Positions 1 to 6,165 of a stretch of DNA of 7,476 bases are shown here, piece after piece. Below the pieces are notes generated by a model. The model did not search any database. It saw only the letters and a program-made list of their open reading frames with translations, and was not told where the DNA came from. Origin of the DNA: Eubacteriales bacterium. GTDB taxonomy: Bacteria; Bacillota_A; Clostridia; Christensenellales; Aristaeellaceae. The position numbers were made by a program, and so were the translations under genes. Within the stretch, counting starts at the first letter, position 1, and the number at the start of each line of letters is the position of its first letter. The stretch is from the NCBI GenBank assembly GCA_030528845.1, contig JAUMYC010000121.1, positions 1 to 7,476 on the forward strand. The letters are read 5' to 3'.

Positions 1-2112
1 GACCGGCACAGGAGTGGGCGTGACGACGGGCGCGGGCGTGATGGTGCTGATCAGATAATCGATGAACGCCTGCGTCTGCAGACCGGCGCGGCCGTCGCTC
101 TTCACATCGTAGCCGTAGTTGTCGCGCATGTCGATCTGGATGTAGCCGATGGCATACTTGGTGGCCTTGTTGTAGGTGCCGGTCACGTCGCCGGCAGAGA
201 TCTTGCCGAGCGTGTGCAGCTTGCGCTGCAGGGCGATGACCTGCTCATAGGGGGAATCCGGGCCGATGACGTTCGGGTCGGGAGTCGGCGCGGGAGTGGG
301 GGTCGGGGTCGGCTCCGGGGTTGGCGTGGGATCCGGCTCTTCATAAACGGGAGCGGACGCGCTGAAGAGGAACTTCTGCAGGTTCGCGCTCGCCTTGCCG
401 GTGGCGCTCGCGTCACAGGTGGTCTCAAAGAGAATGACGGCGTTGGCGGTCGCATTATCGTAGGTGCCGGAGATCTTGCCGTGGTAATAGCCCAGATCCT
501 GCAGGCGCAGCTGCAGCTTTTCCACGCGGATGCCGGAATCGCCGCGCTGCAGCAGGAAATAGGACGTGCAATAGGGCATGCGGCCGTTGTAGACGTATTC
601 CATGCAGGTGGAGCTCATGGAGCCGGTCTGACGCAGGCCGAGCTCCTTCTGCAGGCGCTGCACGGCTGCGGTGGTGTTGGAGCCGTAGGAGCTGTCCGGC
701 GTTTCGGCGAGATAGCCCTTTTCATAGAGCTCGCTCTGCAGGTCGTACACGCGCAGGCCCCTGTCGCCACGGCTCAGCGGCGCGTAGAGGTCGAACACGG
801 GCGCGTCGTCGGCATAGAGCAGATGGAGCAGCTCGTTGTTGGCCATGCCGGTCTCCTCGTGGCCGACGGCCTCCTGGAAGAGCTTCACGGCGCGCAGGGT
901 GTTGCCGCCGAAGTCGCCGTCGGCGCGGTCGGTCAGATAGCCCAGTTCCTTGAGGGCGGTCTGCATCTTGCGCACTTCCTCGCCCTTCATGCCGCGGCGC
1001 AGCAGGATGGGCGCCTCGGTCGGCTCGGGAGTGGGAGTGGGAACGGGAGTGGGCGTAGCGACGGGCTGCAGCGGGGCGGGGGTCGTCTCGCTGTCCACGA
1101 TGCCCTCGTCGGCGTCGCCGCGCTCGACTCTGTAGGAGGCGAGCAGATAGCTGCTGCCGTCCTCGCGCAGGTCATAGATGTAGAGCGTGTTGTTGATCAG
1201 ATGCATCTCGGGAGCGACCGGCACGGCGGGCAGCACCACGGAGAGCGCCTGCGTGCCGTACTGCGCGTCGAGCACCATGAGCCTGCCGGCGGTGGAGATG
1301 AGATAGACATAGGAGCCGTCGGAGGCGATCGCGTTGTGTACCGGCGTCTTGAGGGTCGTCAGCAGCATCTGGCGCGCCTCGTCGGTGCGATAGCGATAGA
1401 TCTGCACGGCGTTGTTCCACACGGCGTTCTTGAGGAAGAACAGCTCGTTGCCGGCCATCGTGAGCGCAATGGGAGTGGCCGCGACGTTCTGCTCAAAGCC
1501 TTCCATGCCCAGGAAGCGGATGCGCATGCCGCCGTCGAGCAGCACCTGCACGGAGCAGCCCTCGAAGCGATGCTCCTGCACCACGTCGCTGAGCACGACG
1601 TCGCTCTCGCCCTTGGCCAGCAGCCAGGGGGCGATCTCGCCCGTCTCGCTCTGGCAGAGCACGATCAGCCCGTCGAGCGAGGGGATGAGCTGCACGATCT
1701 GCTGCGGCAGCACGCACGCGCGCATGGAAACGCCGTAGAGCGGCGAGCAGCGATAGAGCACCGTCGGGTCGTCGGTCTTGGTGTAGTAGATCAGATCGGC
1801 GGCTTCGGAATAGACCGCCATGGCGACGGAGCCGGCGTAGATATTGACGCGGCTGCCGCTGTATTCGCCCAGCATGCGCAGGGCGCCGTCGGCCGTCTTG
1901 TTCAGATAGATCACGCGGCTTTCATTCGCCCAGAGGATCTCCTGCGCGGGCAGCGACGTGCGATATGCGCCGCTCTGGTCGACGACCTGTCCGTTCGCGC
2001 CGATATGCAGTACGAGCTCCTCGGAGACGGGCAGCACGTTATGGGCCGAAGCGGGCAGGGCCGCGCACAGGAAGGAAAGACACAGGATGACAGAGAGCCA
2101 TTTTTTGATCAT
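1..2112 (-). CDS. Secreted modular protein: beta-propeller-like region plus peptidoglycan-binding repeats (C-terminus beyond window)
   Basis: The gene starts at ATG 2112, with a GAGGAGGG ribosome-binding site just upstream, and is still open at position 1 (704 codons seen). Residues 1-23 form a signal peptide: Lys3-Lys4, a hydrophobic core, and an Ala-Ser-Ala cleavage site at 21-23. Residues about 24-342 contain repeated beta-strand blocks with aromatic strand motifs (VIYLN, LIYYTK, ELFFLK, YVYLIS, TLYIYD), suggesting a beta-propeller. A Thr/Pro linker (343-368) follows, then three PG_binding_1-like repeats (about 370-435, 436-510, 511-590). Each has an (L)xRGxxGxxVxxLQxxLxxLGY start and an aromatic-Gly or Asp-Gly turn before the next helix. 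A second TP linker (593-613), a more degenerate fourth repeat (about 615-690) and a third linker (692 onward) run to the edge, so another domain probably follows. The inferred role is an exported protein that docks on the cell wall. No catalytic domain is visible in the part seen. Domain names rest on motif reading, not a profile search. Confidence 0.88.
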   Translation of the reverse strand, partial: MIKKWLSVILCLSFLCAALPASAHNVLPVSEELVLHIGANGQVVDQSGAYRTSLPAQEILWANESRVIYLNKTADGALRMLGEYSGSRVNIYAGSVAMAVYSEAADLIYYTKTDDPTVLYRCSPLYGVSMRACVLPQQIVQLIPSLDGLIVLCQSETGEIAPWLLAKGESDVVLSDVVQEHRFEGCSVQVLLDGGMRIRFLGMEGFEQNVAATPIALTMAGNELFFLKNAVWNNAVQIYRYRTDEARQMLLTTLKTPVHNAIASDGSYVYLISTAGRLMVLDAQYGTQALSVVLPAVPVAPEMHLINNTLYIYDLREDGSSYLLASYRVERGDADEGIVDSETTPAPLQPVATPTPVPTPTPEPTEAPILLRRGMKGEEVRKMQTALKELGYLTDRADGDFGGNTLRAVKLFQEAVGHEETGMANNELLHLLYADDAPVFDLYAPLSRGDRGLRVYDLQSELYEKGYLAETPDSSYGSNTTAAVQRLQKELGLRQTGSMSSTCMEYVYNGRMPYCTSYFLLQRGDSGIRVEKLQLRLQDLGYYHGKISGTYDNATANAVILFETTCDASATGKASANLQKFLFSASAPVYEEPDPTPTPEPTPTPTPAPTPDPNVIGPDSPYEQVIALQRKLHTLGKISAGDVTGTYNKATKYAIGYIQIDMRDNYGYDVKSDGRAGLQTQAFIDYLISTITPAPVVTPTPVPV
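274..336 (-). repeat. Thr-Pro linker repeat (second linker)
   Basis: This stretch encodes residues 593-613 of the secreted protein, alternating Thr-Pro with a few Glu, Ala and Asp substitutions. At DNA level it is a run of degenerate ACN-CCN hexamers. Such linkers are usually flexible, extended spacers between wall-binding and other extracellular domains. The repeated hexamers could allow length change by slippage. Confidence 0.8.
1018..1086 (-). repeat. Thr-Pro linker repeat (first linker)
   Basis: This stretch encodes residues 343-365, separating the propeller-like region from the first peptidoglycan-binding repeat. It contains tandem ACT-CCC/ACG-CCC hexamers and is the same kind of sequence as the linker at 274-336 and the start of a third at the left window edge. 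Confidence 0.8.
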
Positions 2113-2155
2113 AGATTGATCCCTCCTCTTCTACCTTAAATAGACTTGAAATAAT

Positions 2156-2213
2156 GGAAGAGCGTTCCAATATAAAGGCCGGAAAGTCCGCTTTTTTGCG
2201 GCTGAGCGCTCTT
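2156..2213 (-). other. Nested inverted repeats between the RadC-like gene and the secreted-protein gene
   Basis: An outer 7-bp stem pairs 2158-2164 (AAGAGCG) with 2207-2213 (CGCTCTT). Inside it are two alternative small stems: 2188-2191 with 2198-2201 (CCGC/GCGG, six-base loop) and 2180-2183 with 2187-2190 (CGGA/TCCG). The structure begins at the stop codon of the RadC-like gene and ends about 45 bases before the next start codon. It lacks a proper T-run in the minus direction, so it is a weak terminator at best, or a leader structure. I find no convincing promoter for the secreted-protein gene here. Function unknown. Confidence 0.35.
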
Positions 2214-2911
2214 TACGGGCGCGGCGCGGGCCAATCGCACAGAAACTTCGGCAGCGGGGCGCAGCTCTGCCAGAGCGGCTGCTCATTTTGGCTGCATGCG
2301 CGCATGGAGACGGCCTCTTTGTCCGCGAGGATGACATGGTCGACCAAAGTCAGCTCGAGCTTGTGCATGGCCTCGAGCACGGACATCGTGCTTTCGATAT
2401 CTGCCGGAGAGGGCCGGCGCGTTCCGCCCGGGTGGTTATGGGCGAGGATGAACAGCTCTCCCCCGCTGTTGAGCGCGGTCTCGATGATTACGCGCAGATA
2501 GAACGGCGCTTCGTCCACCGAGCCCATGCGCAGTATGTGCGTGGAGCGGAGCATGCCCTGCGCGTTGAGGCAGAGCATATAGCCGCATTCGTAATGCATG
2601 CCCAGATACAGGGGCAGCAGATGCTGCCGAACGTCCTCCAGGCTGCGGATGCGGCGGATCTTTGCAGCGCGCGCCTCAAGGATGTGGCGGGCGAGCTCGG
2701 GCGTGAGCGAAAGGGCATAGGCGGTGGGCTTGGAAAGGCCGCCCACGCGCTGCATTTCTCCGGCGCCCGCCTCGAGCGCGCTGACGAACGAGCCGTAGGC
2801 GTTTTGCAGCCTGCGCAGCGCGACCTCGTGCGGCTCTTTGGGCTTGAGGATCTGCGCAGCTTCCGTCACGGCCCGGACAAGGCGCTGCTCTTCTTCCGCG
2901 CTGCGTTTCAC
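2213..2911 (-). CDS. radC: RadC-family protein with JAMM/MPN-type domain
   Basis: This is a 232-residue protein, the usual RadC length, when started at GTG 2911. That GTG overlaps the upstream gene's TGA by 4 nt (GTGA), which suggests translational coupling. The ATG at 3019 would add 36 low-complexity residues and overlap the neighbour by over 100 nt, so it is less likely. The N-terminal part has a helix-hairpin-helix-like stretch (about residues 45-75). The C-terminal part carries the RadC signature AHNHPGG and the JAMM pattern H158-x-H160-x7-S168-x2-D171, then the conserved LVDHVILAD segment. RadC is named after a repair mutant, but its biochemical role is still unclear. The metal-associated glutamate normally found about 33 residues before the first His seems replaced by His125, so enzymatic activity is uncertain. 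The last 25 or so residues, rich in Cys, Pro and Trp, do not look like the family's usual end. Confidence 0.85.
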   Translation of the reverse strand: MKRSAEEEQRLVRAVTEAAQILKPKEPHEVALRRLQNAYGSFVSALEAGAGEMQRVGGLSKPTAYALSLTPELARHILEARAAKIRRIRSLEDVRQHLLPLYLGMHYECGYMLCLNAQGMLRSTHILRMGSVDEAPFYLRVIIETALNSGGELFILAHNHPGGTRRPSPADIESTMSVLEAMHKLELTLVDHVILADKEAVSMRACSQNEQPLWQSCAPLPKFLCDWPAPRP

Positions 2912-3198
2912 AGGAACAGCGCGAGGACCCTTGCCGCCGCCTGCTCCTTCCCTTCCACGTCGCGGATCTTTTCCGCCAGATAATACCCCTGCATCTCTTC
3001 GCTGTATTCCATGCGGCACACGGCCGTGACGGCGAAGCCGTCCTCCTCCGGGTAGAGCTCCACCGACAAAACGGGCTCTTCCTCCGGCTCATAGAGGTCT
3101 ACAGTGAACGAGCCGTCGCCGTTTTCCTCGCAGTCTTCGCTGGCGCGCAGGGCCTCCAGCAGGCGCTGCCTGTCTTCTGCGCCGAGTTTGATCGTCAT
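2908..3198 (-). CDS. Small acidic protein of unknown function, coupled to the RadC-like gene
   Basis: This is a 96-residue protein starting at ATG 3198, eight bases after a good GGAGG site. I do not recognise it. It is very acidic (24 Asp/Glu against 9 Lys/Arg), with no signal peptide or membrane segment, so it is likely cytoplasmic. The middle (about 31-65) reads as alternating beta strands with acidic turns. The end (about 68-96) looks like an amphipathic helix finishing in a hydrophobic tail, LALFL. It is the first gene of a two-gene unit: its TGA overlaps the GTG of the RadC-like gene, and a promoter fits at 3236-3264. Coupling suggests the two proteins are made together and could act together, but that is inference. 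A longer frame beginning at 3441 runs through the promoter and lacks a ribosome-binding site. Confidence 0.75.
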   Translation of the reverse strand: MTIKLGAEDRQRLLEALRASEDCEENGDGSFTVDLYEPEEEPVLSVELYPEEDGFAVTAVCRMEYSEEMQGYYLAEKIRDVEGKEQAAARVLALFL

Positions 3199-3235
3199 AG
3201 GGCGTTCCTCCCGTGGCAATATTTTTCCTTTTCCT

Positions 3236-3264
3236 ATTTTACATCTTTCTTTGCAAGGAAGCAA
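3236..3264 (-). promoter_or_regulatory. Promoter for the small acidic gene/RadC-like unit
   Basis: On the minus strand, a -35 TTGCTT (3264-3259) and a -10 TAAAAT (3241-3236) are separated by exactly 17 bases. The -10 matches consensus at five of six positions; the -35 is weak. Predicted transcription would start about 30 bases before the start codon at 3198. Confidence 0.55.
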
Positions 3265-3275
3265 GAGAATGCTGT

Positions 3276-3304
3276 TTGACAGCGGGGGCGGCTTTTCGTA
3301 TAAT
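3276..3304 (+). promoter_or_regulatory. Perfect-consensus sigma-A promoter for the cyclophilin pair
   Basis: TTGACA at 3276-3281 and TATAAT at 3299-3304 are separated by 17 bases, exact matches to the housekeeping consensus. Transcription should begin near 3311, giving a leader of about 57 nt that contains a small hairpin (GCCGG 3318-3322 with CCGGC 3330-3334) before the ribosome-binding site. The opposing -35 at 3259-3264 lies only 11 bases away. Confidence 0.88.
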
Positions 3305-3367
3305 AGCCCTTGTATATGCCGGAAGAGACCCGGCCATGCACAGAATCCAGGAAGGAGACAGAACCCA

Positions 3368-3970
3368 ATGCTCAAGCGTATCGCTGCCATCGTGCTGCTT
3401 GCTGCCCTGTGCCTTTTTGCGGGCTGCAAGAGCGAACCCAAAGAACAGATCCCCTATCCGACCGTGACCATCACCATGGAAAGCGGCGACGTGATCAACC
3501 TCGAGCTCTACCCCGACGTCGCGCCCAACACCGTCGCCAATTTCGTCACCCTCGCGCAGGAAGGCTATTATGACGGCCTGATCTTCCATCGCGTGATCCC
3601 CGGCTTCATGATCCAGGGCGGCTGCCCGGACGGCACCGGCATGGGCGGCCCCGGCTATCGCATCAAGGGCGAGTTCAGCGGCAACGGCTTTACCAACGAA
3701 CTCAAGCACACCCGCGGCGTCATCTCCATGGCCCGCTCGCAGGATCCCGACTCTGCCGGCAGCCAGTTCTTCATCATGCACGCCGACGCGCCGCATCTCG
3801 ACGGCCAGTACGCCGCCTTCGGCAAGGTCATCGACGCAGAGAGCCTGACGACGGTCGACAAGATCGCCGCCACGCCCACCGATTCCGCCGACAAGCCGCT
3901 CATCGAGCAGCGCATCGCCAGCATCACCGTGGACACCAAGGGCTACGAATACAAAGTCGTGAAGAAGTAA
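3368..3970 (+). CDS. Membrane-anchored cyclophilin-type peptidyl-prolyl isomerase (lipoprotein)
   Basis: This 200-residue protein starts at ATG 3368, after AAGGAG at 3352-3357. Residues 1-19 form a lipoprotein signal peptide, with lipobox Phe-Ala-Gly-Cys and lipidated Cys20. The enzyme should therefore sit on the outer face of the membrane and help exported proteins fold by cis-trans isomerisation of X-Pro bonds. The cyclophilin domain fills about residues 29-195. Active-site residues are visible: [13 protein letters not shown] at 73-85 (Arg75, Phe80, Met81 and Gln83, matching human CypA R55, F60, M61 and Q63) and GSQFF with Gln133 and Phe135. The positions of CypA W121 and H126 are His143 and Tyr148, so cyclosporin binding may be weak. 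The next gene is a close paralogue 27 bases downstream on the same transcript. An upstream in-frame extension to 3104 is not used because it covers the promoter. Confidence 0.94.
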   Translation: MLKRIAAIVLLAALCLFAGCKSEPKEQIPYPTVTITMESGDVINLELYPDVAPNTVANFVTLAQEGYYDGLIFHRVIPGFMIQGGCPDGTGMGGPGYRIKGEFSGNGFTNELKHTRGVISMARSQDPDSAGSQFFIMHADAPHLDGQYAAFGKVIDAESLTTVDKIAATPTDSADKPLIEQRIASITVDTKGYEYKVVKK

Positions 3971-3997
3971 TTTTCAGAAAAACGGAGGCATTGCACC

Positions 3998-4519
3998 ATG
4001 ACTAACCCCATCGTCACCATTGAAATGGAAAACGGCGGCCGGATCAAGGTCGAGCTCTATCCGGAGATCGCCCCGAACACCGTCGCCAGCTTCGTTTCTC
4101 TCGTTTCCAAGGGCTTTTATGACGGCCTGATCTTCCATCGCGTGATCCCGGGCTTCATGATCCAGGGCGGCGACCCGACCGGCACCGGCATGGGCGGCCC
4201 CGGCTATCGCATCAAGGGCGAATTCGCCATGAACGGCGTGAAGAACCCCCTCAAGCACACCCGCGGCGTCATCTCCATGGCCCGCTCCATGCATCCGAAC
4301 TCCGCCGGCAGCCAGTTCTTCATCATGCACGCCGACGCGCCGCACCTCGACGGCCAGTACGCCGCCTTCGGCAAGGTGACGGAGGGCATCGAGACGGTCG
4401 ACGCCATCGCGCAGACGAGGACGGGCATGCAGGACAGGCCCGTGGCCGAGCAGAAGATGAAGAAGGTCACCGTCGAGACCTTCGGCGAGAGCTACGAGCC
4501 CGCAGTCACTCCCGAATAA
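3998..4519 (+). CDS. Cytoplasmic cyclophilin-type peptidyl-prolyl isomerase
   Basis: This 173-residue protein starts at ATG 3998, nine bases after GGAGG (3984-3988). It has no signal peptide, so it is likely cytoplasmic, like PpiB of other Firmicutes. The single cyclophilin domain shows Arg48, Phe53, Met54, Gln56, Gln106 and Phe108 in the catalytic positions, with His116 and Tyr121 where CypA has W121 and H126, as in its upstream neighbour. It aligns with that neighbour through most of the domain at a constant offset of 549 bases, so the pair arose by tandem duplication. The two differ mainly at the N-terminal signal, the middle loop (KGEF to LKHT) and the C-terminal 40 residues. Only 27 bases separate the genes and no terminator lies between them, so they form an operon ended by the hairpin at 4541-4573. 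Confidence 0.94.
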   Translation: MTNPIVTIEMENGGRIKVELYPEIAPNTVASFVSLVSKGFYDGLIFHRVIPGFMIQGGDPTGTGMGGPGYRIKGEFAMNGVKNPLKHTRGVISMARSMHPNSAGSQFFIMHADAPHLDGQYAAFGKVTEGIETVDAIAQTRTGMQDRPVAEQKMKKVTVETFGESYEPAVTPE

Positions 4520-4540
4520 AAAGGACAAGCACACAAAGAG

Positions 4541-4573
4541 AAAACCCCCGCGAGAGCTTCTCGCGGGGGTTTT
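4541..4573. terminator. Strong bidirectional intrinsic terminator
   Basis: A perfect 15-bp stem (4541-4555 with 4559-4573) has a 3-base GCT loop. The stem core is CCCCCGCGAGA, bounded by AAAA on the left and TTTT on the right, so it works in both directions. It ends the cyclophilin transcript (stop at 4519) and the convergent MATE gene (stop at 4600). Confidence 0.93.
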
Positions 4574-4599
4574 GCGTTGGCTTGGGGGGGAAGGGCCGC

Positions 4600-6006
4600 T
4601 CAGCGGTCCTTGATGGCGGTCATCCACTTGCCGGAGCGGAAGCGCAGATACATGAGGATCATGCGCACGAAGTTGTCGGCGCACATGGCGGCGACGGCAG
4701 CGGGCAGACCCATGTGGAAGACATGCACCAGCAGGACCGAGCCCAGCACGCGCACGGCCCAGTTGGAGGCGGCGGTGATGTAGAAGGGCCATTTGGTGTC
4801 GCCCGCGCCGCGCAGCGCGCCGCCGTAGTTCCAGGCGATGGTCTGGATGGGCTGGATGAAGGCGACGATGCGCAGGCAGGTGGCCGCCAGAGCGATGGCC
4901 TCCTGATCGGGCGTGATGAAGCCCGCCAGCTGCTCGGCAAAGAGGAACAGCCCTGCGCCGGCGAAGGTCATGATCGCTGCGGAGATGATGTTGGTCTTGT
5001 TGGTGTAGCTCACGGCCAGCTCCGGCTTTTTCGCGCCCAGCGACTGGCCGACGAGGGTGGTGATGGCCGTCTGGAAGGCGAAGGCGGGCATGAAGCAGAT
5101 GGATTCGGCCGTGGAGAAGACGGAGTTGGCCGCCACGACGACCGTGCCCATGCTGGCGATGGTCTTGGTCATGATGATGCCCGCGCTGGACATGCAGATG
5201 CGCTCGAGCATGGCGGGTATGGAGATGGTGACGACCCTCTTGAGCAGGGCGAAATCCGGCTTGAAGGAATCCTTGACGGAGATCTTGGTCGGGTCGTTCT
5301 TTTTGAAGAGCATGACGATCAGCGCGCTGCCGCCGAGGAGCCAGCTGATGCCGGTGGAAAGGCCCGCGCCGTATACGCCCAGGCCTGCGCCGATCATCGG
5401 GAAGGAGAAGGAGCCGATCTGCGCCGTGTGGTTGGGGAAGATCAGCAGATAGTTGCCGATGACGTTGCAGACGTTGATGCAGATGTTGATGTAGAAGGGG
5501 GTCTTGGTGTCGCCTCTGCCGCGGAAGACGGAGGAGAGCATCATCTGCGCGAGGGCAAAGAAGCGGAAGGAGGAGGTGATCAGCAGATAGCCGGAGGCCT
5601 GGTCAAGGATCTCCGGAGCCGCGCCCATCCAGGCGGGGATATGTCTGTGCAGCGCCACGGTGACGAGCACCAGCGGCACGCCCAGCATGACGAGGATGAT
5701 CAGCGCATGGCGGATATAGGCCTTTGCGGCGTCATAATCCTTTGCGCCGCAGGAGCGGGCCACATAGGCCGTGATGCCGACGCCCAGCGACATGACCGCG
5801 CCGTTGAGCAGGAAGACGAAGGAATTGCTGATGGAGATGGAGGCGGTGGCGTTCACGCCCAGCGAGCCGACCATCGCCGTGTCCACGAAGCTGACGAGGG
5901 TGCCGAGGATCTGTTCCAGAAAGAGCGGCCACGCAAGCCAGAGGATGATCTTGTACGGGGAGACGCTTGCGTCGGTCAGGTCCAGTTTGGGTTTTGTGCG
6001 AGCCAT
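4600..6006 (-). CDS. MATE-family multidrug/cation antiporter
   Basis: This 468-residue inner-membrane protein is of typical MATE length, with about 12 hydrophobic segments. Family members export drugs or metabolites in exchange for Na+ or H+. The internal twofold repeat is plain: FRGRGDTKTPF at 161-171 in the first half matches LRGAGDTKWPF at 398-408 in the second. The N-terminal half also carries the family motif VDTAMVGSLG (41-50), and the second half has VGQSLGAKK (319-327). A charged cytoplasmic loop (about 235-257) joins the halves. The substrate cannot be told from sequence. The start at ATG 6006 fits the first membrane helix and the promoter at 6046-6074, though the nearest Shine-Dalgarno-like AAGGA is about 14 bases away, longer than usual. 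The gene stands alone, convergent with the cyclophilins and downstream of recA but separated from it by a terminator. Confidence 0.95.
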   Translation of the reverse strand: MARTKPKLDLTDASVSPYKIILWLAWPLFLEQILGTLVSFVDTAMVGSLGVNATASISISNSFVFLLNGAVMSLGVGITAYVARSCGAKDYDAAKAYIRHALIILVMLGVPLVLVTVALHRHIPAWMGAAPEILDQASGYLLITSSFRFFALAQMMLSSVFRGRGDTKTPFYINICINVCNVIGNYLLIFPNHTAQIGSFSFPMIGAGLGVYGAGLSTGISWLLGGSALIVMLFKKNDPTKISVKDSFKPDFALLKRVVTISIPAMLERICMSSAGIIMTKTIASMGTVVVAANSVFSTAESICFMPAFAFQTAITTLVGQSLGAKKPELAVSYTNKTNIISAAIMTFAGAGLFLFAEQLAGFITPDQEAIALAATCLRIVAFIQPIQTIAWNYGGALRGAGDTKWPFYITAASNWAVRVLGSVLLVHVFHMGLPAAVAAMCADNFVRMILMYLRFRSGKWMTAIKDR

Positions 6007-6045
6007 TTTGCTTTTTCCCGTCCTTTTTGTATGGTGTTAATATCG

Positions 6046-6074
6046 AATATAACATGGAAGCGGGGCTGTGTCAA
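6046..6074 (-). promoter_or_regulatory. Sigma-A promoter for the MATE gene
   Basis: On the minus strand, TTGACA (6074-6069) and TATATT (6051-6046) are separated by 17 bases. The -35 is perfect and the -10 differs at one position. Transcription should start near 6039, leaving a leader of roughly 33 nt. No operator or riboswitch-like structure is evident in that leader. Confidence 0.85.
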
Positions 6075-6106
6075 CCAATGCTTTTGCGGGGCATGCGAAG
6101 GGGCGC

Positions 6107-6147
6107 AAAAAGGCGGCCCTTCCGCTGTTTTTGCAGGAAAGGCCGCC
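6107..6147 (-). terminator. recA transcription terminator
   Basis: In the minus direction a 12-bp stem (6147-6136 with 6123-6112, GGCGGCCTTTCC against GGAAGGGCCGCC, one G-U pair) with a 12-base loop is followed by five T residues (6111-6107). It begins 18 bases after the recA stop codon, so recA is probably not co-transcribed with the MATE gene. Confidence 0.88.
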
Positions 6148-6165
6148 GGGAAAATGCAGAGGGGG

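Noticed and set aside
214..2139. 641-codon open frame on the plus strand, antisense to the secreted-protein gene
   Set aside because: The translation is low-complexity (rich in Gly, Ala, Val, His, Gln) and shows no domain. The minus strand has a signal peptide, ribosome-binding site and recognisable repeats. The open frame is a by-product of GC-rich third positions.
2288..2983. 231-codon plus-strand open frame opposite the RadC-like gene
   Set aside because: The minus strand carries the RadC signature HNHPGG with JAMM spacing, while the plus-strand product has no recognisable features.
2912..3019. ATG at 3019 as the start of the RadC-like protein
   Set aside because: It would overlap the small acidic gene by more than 100 nt and add a Gly/Arg-rich stretch. 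The GTG in the GTGA overlap gives the family's normal length.
3199..3441. Longer form of the small acidic protein starting at 3441
   Set aside because: The added part lies over both promoters and into the cyclophilin signal sequence, and there is a good ribosome-binding site directly before ATG 3198.
3974..4792. 272-codon minus-strand open frame across the second cyclophilin and the terminator
   Set aside because: It is antisense to a clear cyclophilin, runs through a strong terminator and lacks a start signal. A similar antisense frame at 3239-3796 opposes the first cyclophilin, which explains their resemblance.
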